Shown here: piece by piece, positions 52,962 through 64,000 of the stretch
How the letters are laid out: the number at the start of each line of letters is the position of its first letter
How positions within the stretch are numbered: the first letter of the stretch is position 1
From: Guillardia theta CCMP2712
Lineage: Eukaryota > Cryptophyceae > Pyrenomonadales > Geminigeraceae
Direction of reading: 5' to 3'
Length of the DNA stretch: 64,000 nucleotides
Assembly: GCF_000315625.1 (NCBI RefSeq)
Contig: NW_005434648.1
Coordinates: 592,156 to 656,155 of the forward strand
Translations under genes and position numbers: made by a program
Notes under the pieces: generated by a model
What the model was told of the DNA's origin: nothing
Database searches by the model: none
Seen by the model: only the letters and a program-made list of their open reading frames with translations

Positions 52962-54879
52962 TCAAGGACGCTCGCAAGATGAAGGAGCGGGGAAACCTTT
53001 GCTGTCCTTTGCAAGCTCCAGCTGCGCAAGCTCAGGCTTGAGAGCCCAGAACAAGACATTGGCGCAAGTACGTTTAATGATGGCATCCTGGAAGCAGGTA
53101 GGTTGAGACTTGTAGCACAAGTCAAGCAAGGTGACCTGAGCACAAGCCAGCTCTGTGAGCATGTCAGCGCCTCCCGAGCGGAAGAAACGGATAGCATTGG
53201 CAGGAACAGGTCGGGAGAACTCTTTCATCTTATCTTCAACTTTCACCCAGATCTGAGTGAGGTCATTATGATTCAAGAGCAGAGCTGACTGTCTCTACCT
53301 CTATCTCTTCAGCAGCCTTGTTCATCTTGTTGAAATCCCCACTCTGTATCATCGATTTCCACGAATCTAATTTAGCTTGTTGTTCGGAATCTATTTGTAC
53401 AGCCTGCAGTGCTCAAAGGTCATTGTGCCACAGGGTGAGGGTGCAATGGATGAATCATTTACCTCCAACTTTGACCTGTTCAGTTCATCTTGCCCGAAAT
53501 ATTTGTCTTGCAACATGTTCGCTTCAACCAAAGCTAGCTGTGATAAGATCCTGTTATCGTATCCTTGAAATCCTGGATTCTTCCTTTGTATTCTCCAGGC
53601 CTAAGTAGACGGAAATGAGGAAAGGCAGAGAGAACTTAGAAGGGGAAAACCTGTATCATCATCGCCTCAAAATACTCGTCGTCAAGGTCCTCTCCTACGA
53701 TTCTGTAATACTCCTCGAATTCCTGTGAGAAGAACAAGGAGAGAGCGAGAGGAGCAAGGAGAGTGTGAGTCAATCTAAAAATAATTGCATGTGATATCAT
53801 ACAAGTATAGTGAAACTTTGGTTACCTCTAGTCTCAAATCTTGATATTTCACGGTCGTGCCGGGTTCATAAACTCCTCCTTTGAACCTCGCTAGAACGCT
53901 CAAGTAAATCTGATCTTCACTCCAATGATTCACTCCTTCTGCTGAGTATCTTGTGTTTTCATAAGTGAATGTAAGGCATACAGGGTACGCCGAGAGAATA
54001 CCTTGGATGAGACTTGGCGTTGTATCCCTTGTTTCGCAAATCATCGATCGTCACTAAACCGTCCCCATCGTGATCAAGCTTGTGAAAGGCCTCACGCACA
54101 AGTTCACGCCTTGCAACAACAACATGAGATGTTCCAAGGAGAGGGAAAAGGCTCACCTGCTCTCATTCATATCATATTTCAGCCTCATAGCCTTCATCTT
54201 CTCATCCCTCTCTTTCAAATCTCCCCAGTACACGACCGAGGATGAAGTTCCGAACAATCCAAGCGAGCTCTTCTTTTTGGCGCTCCAGTTGTCAAATTGT
54301 GGTCTCTGCAAGTTAGCCGGGGTTCCTGTGTGGAACGGGGCACTTGGGCGATAATGATTCATATTTGACACTGCCAATCTGTTTGAATGTCCAATCAGAA
54401 CGACCGGGGTGTTGCAAACGCTTATCTTACTTGCCCTGACCATATCCAGCTGATCGTACCGCCCGAACTCTTTCAGGATACAAATTCCCCTCGGGTTTGT
54501 ATCCTCCCGTGTAGCTGTTGCCACCAGTTGTCCTCTCCGACGGTCGGTTGAAATGGGAGGACCCCTTCCTATCGCCCCAAAGTTAAGCTCGGAACGTAGA
54601 CTACTCCGGAGAAGCAAGCATTCAGCACTGACCTGTGCATGGGTTCACCGACAAGAGGCCTGACGGCGTTCTTGGAGCTTGCTTGAGGTCGATATGCTCC
54701 TGGAAATCTTTGTCAGGGAATTCGAAAACTGAACTACAAAAAGTGGAGGGATCAACATCTTGAAGAGGGTCATGGAGGAAGCGAAGGCGCAAGGGCAGAG
54801 AAGAGAAAGGACGAGGCAGTGGAGGCATCTTGTCTCCTACCGAAGCCATGGGTCGATGGCGCAACGCCCGTCGTAACAT
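52962..54879 (-). CDS. Calcyphosin-like EF-hand protein with N- and C-terminal extensions
   Basis: The first exon (ATG at 54879 or 54849) encodes SVFEFPDKDFQEHIDLKQAP. Later exons give LNFGAIGRGPPISTDRRRGQ and SNMNHYRPSAPFHTGTPANL. The EF-hand exon (about 54020-54110) carries ELVREAFHKLDHDGDGLVTI and DDLRNKGYNAKSHPR, a canonical D-x-D-x-D-G loop. Then come HWSEDQIYLSVLARFKGGVY and EFEEYYRIVGEDLDDEYFEA, and MMIQ|AWRIQRK, matching the calcyphosin C-terminal order ('F-x-x-Y-Y...D-x-x-F-x-x-M-M...A-W'). A 50-nt intron (53601-53650) precedes AWRI. Instead of ending there, the protein continues for about 170 helical residues (LSQLALVEANMLQDKYFGQD, IRFFRSGGADMLTELACAQV). Ca2+-sensing, possibly flagellum- or membrane-linked as in other calcyphosins; this is inference. 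The second EF loop (GGVYEPGTTVKYQD) is degenerate. Confidence 0.75.
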
Positions 54880-55591
54880 TCAACCTTCCCGCCATGACTG
54901 TGAGTGATGTGCGTTGATTCGGAAGCTTTTTAGTCAACATTCACAGAGTCAGGGCCCGGCCGGGCCCTGCAGTGCCGAAATCCGGGCCCCGGGCTGCCCG
55001 TCATTCCGACCTTCGGGATTCACTACCCTTGCAGGTGGCATGGCAATGGATCACGACTCGCTATGGCCCGTCAGGCGAGGTCAGGTCCAAGACGGTCAAC
55101 CTTGAACACTAGCAGTACGGTACGGTAGTTCGAAACTTCGAAACTTCGGGACGACTCGCCCGAACGTACGGTGCCGGAATTCCCGAACTTTCAAAGTTTC
55201 AAAGTTGGATGGCTCGGATAGGCACGGCCTTGATTCGGACTTGCACTGTTGCTACTCAATCTTGCATGCTCGATAATGAGTAAATGAGCGAAGAGAACTT
55301 GAGGAAGGCGATGCGACGACTGAGAAGAAAGGGAAGGACATGCTCAAGACTTATGACAACCAAATTCAGATGACCTCACGAGAGCCAAGCAATGCAATCT
55401 TGGCAAGATATCACATCGCGTTCGTTTGACAACTAATCTTCATCGTCTTCGCACTTGTGGGTACTTGATTCGATGCTCAAGATCTTCATGTCATGCCTCT
55501 TCAGTCCTCTTCTAAAATCTTCTGTTGACGACGTTGATTCCATGTTTTCTCCTAACACTTGTTAATGGGGATTGATCGGCCATGACAGGCT
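54880..55591. other. Divergent spacer with GC palindromes
   Basis: 54951-55005 contains GGGCCCGGCCGGGCCC and CGGGCCCCGGGC. 55129-55205 has repeated CGAAACTTCG words. The rest is unremarkable. It separates the calcyphosin-like and coiled-coil gene starts. Confidence 0.5.
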
Positions 55592-58111
55592 ATGCCGGCA
55601 ATGCAAAGGTCAAGCGAGGAGTATTATATGAGTAAGATCAGGGCACTAGAGAAGCGCTGCGAAGACCTTGAGGCTCTCAACAAGGAGATGTTCACTTACA
55701 TCCATCAGCTCTCTGATGCTCAGTCCGCTGCCCATGGTAAGGAAACCGTCGACAGGCTACGATGGCGGATGCTGGAAGTGAATGATCACGGGTGCATGAG
55801 AAGGTTTGTTTCGCACTTGCAGACGATGATGTTGAGCACGGCAAGAGAAGATCAACAAGAAATTCATCGCAAACCATTTGAATTTCTTTCCTCCGAAAAC
55901 ATCCCAGCAGATGTTCGGGTGCAGATGAAGGGGCTTGAGAGCGAGTTGGCGAGATTGACATCAGGCAAACAACTATTTGTTGTGAATTTTGTCGTCTGAC
56001 TTGTCAATTGCAGACCTGGGAAGGATGAAGAAAAGGTGTCAGAAGCTTCAAGAAGAAAAGATTCTAAGGGACTTGCAAACTTCTACATCGTCGTCCGATC
56101 ATTTGAAGATGAAAGAAGATTATCTGAGCTGTTTCATTCGGCAAACATCTGTTCAGTACCTGTCTCTTCTGTCAAAGTTGGAGATTGAATCTGTTCCCAA
56201 ACTTCTCTGCGAGACGGCCAGTGGGCTTGATCTTCGCGGCATCACAAGCAACGCAGTTCTCAAGGTGATGTGGCATGGCTGGAAGGAATTCCCATGGTTT
56301 GATCCCTCGCCTTAGAACTTCTTCGATGACCTGGACACCTCGACGTCGCACGTGTACTTCATGCTCTTTCACCGACTGACAGGTCCTCATGTCTCCATCC
56401 TCCCCCTGTTTCTCTGACGAGTTTGCGAAGCTACCCCGAGTGTCTCCCCCATCCACTCTTTGCAGGACAGCAGGAGTTTGTCGGAAGAGGCTCGCCCAGA
56501 CACAAACACCTCCTACAAGGACGAGATCGTCGGGAGAGTCATACAGCAACTGAAGCTGGAGGATAAGGTCGATCAGATCTGCTCGGGGATAAGAGCTTTC
56601 TTCTCTGCTCTGCTCCGTCACATCAGATCCCACGAGCGGTTGCAACTGACCTATAGCGTGCAAGCCGCCATAACCCGATCGCTGTCGGGATCCATTTCAA
56701 GACATCTGCAAAACATGGAGAGCAAGCTGGAGGGCTCCGTTGGATCTGCACAAGTCCTGCGAGTCTGCAGGAGGGTTCCAAGTTTGCGGGTGGTGGTGTA
56801 CGCGATCTTGGCGCTTCAACGGATTCAACGACTGGCGGTCATCGCCAGCATCAGGTTGAACATTCTAGGGAGCAGCGAGGGGGGAAGAGAAACTCTAGTC
56901 CGATGTCTCCTCGCCCTCAAAGATGCTCGACAACTCTCGCCCGGCTCAGACCGAGTCGGAGGCGTGAAGGACTTGATCGCGAGCACCTGCTGCAGATGCC
57001 TTCCTGAAGTGACTCCCCCTGACGAATCTGACGAGTTTTCCCTCCCCTCCTTTCTTCAGTCTGCGCCCACTTCAGCCCCAAGTTTGTTGATACTGCGAGA
57101 TCCCAGCAGCGCTGCGAGCTGCTGGGCGCGAGCAAGGAATCTTGACAACGCCGCAGAGATGCTGAGGGTGGGACGACAGCTGGGGAGAGGAAGGGAAGCT
57201 CTGACTGTAGTGCAGGGTGAGAGCGGGAGGTTGGAAGATTATCTCCAGCACTGCGACAATTCATGGATGCAGGAGAACGTGGAAGGAAGGTTGCAGCAGC
57301 AGGAGGCGATGATAACTCTACTCCAGGAGAAGCTCCAGGTAAGACCGACCCTCCCTCCCCCTCCCTCTCTCCCTCCCTCCCCCTCCCTCCCCCTCCCTCC
57401 CTCCCTCCTCTCTCCTCTCTCCTCCCTCCCTCCCCCACTCCCTCCCTCCCTCCCCCTCCCTCCCTCCCTCCCCCTCCTCTGTCCCTCCCTCCCTCTCTCC
57501 TCCCTCCCTCCCTCCCCCTCCCTCCCTCCTCTGTCCCTCCTCTCCCCTTGCTTCCTCGTTGTCTTAGGCTGTGTTAGCGTGTTCAGGCTGAGCTCGAGGA
57601 CTCAGTGCCGCGAGAGACGTACATGAGGATGAAGCAGAAGCATCTTGAGCAGTGAGAACGCTTCGCTTTCTTCCTGCGCTCCTTGGAGCACTTGCTCTTT
57701 CCTTGTCTTCTTGTTTTCAGCTCACTCCCCTTCTCTCCTCCTCCTCTTGTCCTCACTACTACCATTGTCAGCCATCGCCATGTCTCTGCGATAGAAGACG
57801 CCATGTCGCCCTCCAGGAAGCCGAGCGCTGACGTGGAGAAGAGACTCGAGCTGCAGGCGGAGCAGCTGGCAGCAGCGCAGGAGAGCATCCGGAAGCAGGA
57901 GGAGGAGATCAGAAAGCTGCAGGATCGGCTCATTGCTAGGGGGCTGCAGACAACGACGACGTCTCGGCATGCTCTCAGCGCATCCGGAGGATCGAGCATG
58001 GGGAGTGAGCGGGGGATGTCCATCGAAGAGGAGCTGGCGCATGCGGAGGAGGAGCTGGAGTCTTGCAGGAGGCAGATATCGCAAGTCTTGAAAGGCAAAC
58101 AGAGTCGATGA
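55592..58111 (+). CDS. Coiled-coil protein, multi-exon, family unknown
   Basis: Exon 1 (ATG 55592) encodes a coiled coil (YYMSKIRALEKRCEDLEALN) and a helical segment. An intron near 55966-56012 leads to DLGRMKKRCQKLQEEKILRD and IRQTSVQYLSLLSKLEIESV. After 56464 the body reads SYKDEIVGRVIQQLKLEDKV, then ARNLDNAAEMLRVGRQLGRG, and ends in EAMITLLQEKLQ|GTAAGA. A ~230-nt CCCTCC-rich intron follows. Later exons are AELEDSVPRETYMRMKQKHL and KRLELQAEQLAAAQESIRKQ, then EEIRKLQDRLIARGLQ. The end is SQVLKGKQSR at 58111, or alternatively a reading into the adjacent minisatellite (see below). Mostly helical with terminal coiled coils; this suggests a cytoskeletal or centrosomal scaffold, but I cannot name it. 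Confidence 0.65.
57345..57552 (+). repeat. (CCCTCC)n tract in an intron
   Basis: Tandem CCCTCC/CCTCCCTC units in the long intron of the coiled-coil gene. Confidence 0.85.
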
Positions 58112-58123
58112 GGAAGGAGAGGG

Positions 58124-58268
58124 AAGAGGAGACGGGAGGGAGGAGAAGGGAAGAGATGGGAGGGAGGAGAAGGGAAGAGATGGGAGGGAGGAGAAGGGAA
58201 GAGACGGGAGGGAGGAGAAGGGAAGAGACGGGAGGGAGGAGAAGGGAAGAGACGGGAGGTAGGAGGAG
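58124..58268. repeat. 24-nt minisatellite, ~6 units
   Basis: The unit AAGAGACGGGAGGGAGGAGAAGGG encodes EETGGRRR in one plus frame. That frame (from SLERQTESMRKEREEE) could be an alternative C-terminus of the coiled-coil protein instead of the stop at 58111. Confidence 0.85.
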
Positions 58269-58332
58269 GGAGAGGAGCTTTCAGCAGCTTTAACCATCCA
58301 AGTCAAAACAATAAAAACTGTAGAATCGCCTC

Positions 58333-59192
58333 TCATGCTTCAAATCTGCAAAAACAATGTCAGCAGAGAGGCTGAGAAGTATCCGAAAAAAATTACCTCC
58401 GATCTCTCTCTCCGAAGGCGTCTCCTAACGATGTCAACGCCTGCAGGCAAGCTCACAACCTCCTCCTCCTCCTCCTCTCCTCCTCTCTTACATCCTCTTG
58501 ATATGACTGATGGGCCTCTCTGAACGACAACCGAGAGACGTCCGGACCAGCCTCCTCCTCCTCCTCCGCCACCATGCTTGAGAACGCTTCCTCCACCATG
58601 GAGCATTGCGCGTTGATACACTGCTCGCTCAGCACAGCATACCAGGACCGGCACTCGTCGTTGTTGCTAGCCTTGAGGTAGATGACTGGCCCGCTCTCCT
58701 GCGGCGGTCGCTGGACCTCGAAGTATTCGGCGCCGCGGTGCACGAGGTCGAACCGGTTTCCTCCCTTCTCCGACAGCGACACGTCCCATGCTCGCAGGTC
58801 GAGGGTGATCCCCTTAGCTCCCCGCCGCGAGTTGGGCGCTAGGATGAGCTGCCCGGTCGTGAGGGTCAGCGTGTAGGAGTTGGCCCACGAGGGGAGGAAC
58901 GTGCGCTTGTGCTTCCTCTTGCAGATCCCCTGCTTCAGAATCCTCCTCTGCGCCAGCGCCTGCGCCGCCCGTTGCCGCACCATGTCGAGTTCGGCAGTCG
59001 AGATGTTCCCGTGGACGTACTTGGGGGCGATGGTCCCGTCTTCTCGCAAGAATGGTGGCATAGAGATTCTGTTGGAGCTGCGACAAGGTCACTCGCACAC
59101 GTCACCGACTTTTCCTGCTCTCACTTGTTGCTCTCATACCCGTCCGCCGCTACAGACGCCCGAAGCCTCGCCTTCGCCGTCTCCCAGCCCAT
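58333..59192 (-). CDS. PH-domain protein, 237 aa
   Basis: Four phase-checked exons: complement(59125..59192, 58489..59077, 58397..58440, 58333..58345), with introns of 47, 48 and 51 nt. It starts MGWETAKARLRASVAADGYE and ends ALTSLGDAFGERDRRFEA. A PH domain spans about residues 75-180: QGICKRKHKRTFLPSWANSY, then a basic turn, LDLRAWDVSLSEKGGNRFDL, and a C-terminal helix SNNDECRSWYAVLSEQCINA with the conserved Trp. The N-terminal helix AAQALAQRRILKQ precedes it. PH domains bind phosphoinositides or proteins. Its stop faces that of the coiled-coil gene about 220 bp away (convergent). Confidence 0.8.
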
Positions 59193-59269
59193 CTGTGCCT
59201 CAGCTCACGTCAAGATTTCGTAAAGCGGTCGCAAGGAGGAGCTGAGAAATTGGACTCACCATGTCATGG

Positions 59270-60722
59270 TCAGCTTGTTCGAGGATCGGAGACACGGGCA
59301 GTGACATCGGTCTTCTGCTTGCAAGTTGCTTTCCCAGCTCGCCACGTCAGCACGTGGGCACAGAGGAGACTGAGAAAACTACCTCGTCCTCGTCCTCGTG
59401 GAAGTGAACTGCTCTTCCTGGGATGCCCTGAAGGGCCTTCATGATTTGTTTGTGCCCTGGTTTGGAGACGCTCCCTCCTATCGGATCACTCCAGGCGCTG
59501 TTGCCGGACTTTCCTGAGGAGACGAGACCATGTGAGAAGTAAGTGGTAGACGAAATGAAGCAGGACAAAAAGAAAGTTGGAGGGAACCCAAGAGGACAAG
59601 GAGGACAGGAGGACAGGAGGACAGGAGGAGGAGGAGGAGGAGAGAAGGTGATCAAGGGGAAGTGGAGGGGAGGTCATCAAGGATGCTCGTAGTGAGCTCA
59701 TGACATCTCACCTTGCAAGGAGGAGGAGGAGACGGAGTTTGACTCCATGGAGTTGGAGTCTTCAGCTTCCGTGCCCTGACTTGCTGCCTCACGAATGGCG
59801 AGCTGAAAATCAACAAGTGAAAACAAAGATCAAGGTGATTCCATCACAGGGATGGGGAGGGGACGTGGGAAGGGCAGAGTAAACAGGGAAGGAGACAGAC
59901 CTGTATCGCAGACGGTCCCTTGCTGGGAGTCCAACTTGCCAACGTGTTTGCAGATGGAAGTTTTGGTGTCTGCCGGGTGCTGTTGGCTTCAGGGGTAGTT
60001 TCCATCGCTGTTAGGAGGGGCATGGAGGGAGGGGACGGGTAGAAATCTCCCGGGTTGATCGTCTCCCTAATCGTGCTGTCGCGGGACCCGAGGCTGAGCC
60101 GAAGGCCCTCGCCATGGCTGCGCACGTTTTGTCGCAAGCTCTCCAGGACATTGGGGGGCGCTTCCTGCTGCGCCACCTCCTCCGCGTCGTCCTCCACGTC
60201 CTCCCGTTCTTCCCGTCCACTTATGGCACTTGACCTCGAGTCATTCAGATTGTCATAGTCAACCTTCTGCGAGTGACTCCTCCTCAGCTTCACCCCCCAA
60301 GGTGTCAAGATCCCTTCATCCTCTCTCCTCTCTGGCGTCTTCTCCTTCTCCTCCTCTTCCTCCTTTACGACTAGCGGGCCTCGAATGCATTGCAGCTTGA
60401 ATACGTGATCCATGGTCAGCGCAAGCTCACATTGCTCAGGAATTCTCGTGAGTCCAGCAACTTTCACGCCATTGATGTAAGTCCCGTACGTGCTGAGGTC
60501 CTCGAGGATAAGATGTTCATCTCCTTCCACTTTTTTCATGTGTATGATGCAGTGCTTGCTACTGATCTTGCTGTCTGCTACCTTCATGTTGTTGTCTCTT
60601 CCTCTCCCGATGCTGAAGGGGAACTTCCATATGATCGAGCTCTCTCCTGCCCCTCCTGCTCCTCCTGCTCCTCCTGCTCCTCCTGTCTTCTTCCTTGTAA
60701 TCTTCAGCCTAATCCCCGACAT
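59270..60722 (-). CDS. FHA-domain protein, about 370 aa
   Basis: Exon 1 is 60722-59901, phase 0. Exon 2 starts at 59802 (SAIQ|LAIREAASQG). Further exons give KSGNSAWSDPIGGSVSKPGH and, after EDEDE, KTDVTARVSDPRTS ending at the TGA at 59270. The FHA domain lies at residues about 30-110: FPFSIGRGRDNNMKVADSKI, SSKHCIIHMKK (the SxxH core binding phosphothreonine), and LEDLSTYGTYINGVKV (the N-G-x-x-V strand). A GGA repeat lies near the N-terminus. The remainder is Glu/Ser-rich and disordered. FHA proteins read phosphothreonine in signalling or DNA damage. It starts divergently to the gene at 61168, sharing a GGGTAGGGGTAC motif. Confidence 0.82.
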
Positions 60723-60810
60723 GCCGACCGTTCCAAAATTTGACCACCCCCACCACCAATTGTTCCGTCAACCAGCCACCCCCCAGTTATCCATGGTCAA
60801 AGTGAACTTA

Positions 60811-60826
60811 TAGGGTAGGGGTACTC
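60811..60826. promoter_or_regulatory. GGGTAGGGGTAC motif in a divergent promoter
   Basis: It sits about 90 bp upstream of the FHA start (minus) and about 340 bp upstream of the next plus-strand ATG. It is a near-identical 12-mer to the motif upstream of the multi-Ubl gene. Confidence 0.4.
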
Positions 60827-60939
60827 AGAGGAATTAGGATGGTCATACATAGGTGGTAGAGGGGGACACTTTTTGCGGACGGGTTGTCAAGGAGGGGTGG
60901 GGTGGTGGTACAGGTTTGTCGTCTTTGACCCGACGAATG

Positions 60940-61030
60940 AGAGAGGAGGAGGAGGAGGAGGAGGAGGAGGAGAGGAGGAGGAGAGGAGGAGGAGAGGAGG
61001 AGGAGAGGAAGAGGAGGAAGATAGAAGAGA
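60940..61030. repeat. (GAGGAG)n purine tract
   Basis: GAGGAG and GAGAGGAGGAG units in the divergent spacer between the FHA gene and the gene at 61168. The spacer holds no gene. Confidence 0.75.
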
Positions 61031-61167
61031 AGGAGATGACAGGACCAGCAAGAACAGGAGGATCAGGTGTTGGAGAGAGACGCAAGGGGTGGGATGGGAT
61101 TTGCGTGCTGTACGCGCATTACCTGAGCCATTCAGTGTCTTACTTGATTGCCTGACTAGGAGCAGAA

Positions 61168-64000
<2,833 letters not shown>

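Noticed and set aside
58453-60722. A single FHA-PH fusion gene
   Set aside because: Phased exons give the FHA gene its own stop at 59270 and the PH gene its own ATG at 59192.

Overview
This is a nuclear chromosome segment from a microbial eukaryote. Most genes are cut by short GT-AG introns: the ones I could phase exactly are mostly 40-67 nt, clustering near 46-54 nt. Genes lie close together on both strands, and spacers and some introns hold long pyrimidine-rich or trinucleotide repeats. The protein set is purely eukaryotic (TMEM230, topoisomerase III-beta, calcyphosin-like EF-hand, PX, FHA, PH, RAP and ankyrin proteins). A cryptophyte such as Guillardia theta is my best guess, from intron style and the RAP and SecA-like proteins, but this is inference and no marker gene proves it.

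Layout. 0-7 kb: 3' end of a plus-strand gene, a minus-strand O-fucosyltransferase-like gene tightly behind a minus-strand TMEM230 gene, and a many-exon TPR gene. 7-12 kb: an intronless 1670-residue protein with a PDZ domain, long helical region and C-terminal RAP domain. 12-18 kb: poorly resolved multi-exon genes. 18-25 kb: the most striking locus, a ~2195-residue protein (one 53-nt intron) joining a helical N-terminus, a P-loop GTPase domain and a SecA-type ATPase motor. 25-29 kb: an armadillo-like/coiled-coil protein. 29.5-31 kb: a four-pass membrane protein. 31-35 kb: one or two minus-strand genes with Tudor-like and W-G-W-x-G modules and a ~38-copy KKEAE repeat. 36-39.6 kb: topoisomerase III-beta, framed by inverted pentanucleotide repeats. 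40-44 kb: a membrane-anchored protein of about 1017 residues with five diverged ubiquitin-like domains. 44-47 kb: a possible tail-anchored protein gene and a small ORF in AT-richer DNA. 47.6-49.9 kb: an ankyrin gene. 50-52 kb: a PX-PDZ-SAM protein. 53-54.9 kb: a calcyphosin-like EF-hand protein with a C-terminal extension. 55.6-58.1 kb: a coiled-coil protein. 58.3-60.7 kb: a PH-domain gene and an FHA-domain gene. 61.2 kb to the end: an unrecognised plus-strand gene running into a (CTG)48 tract.

There is no operon logic. Neighbours share no obvious pathway, though several encode scaffold, signalling or membrane-traffic modules (PX, PH, PDZ, SAM, TMEM230). A GGTAGGGTAC-like motif recurs just upstream of several genes and may be a promoter element. 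Exon boundaries given to the base were checked for phase; those described as approximate were not.
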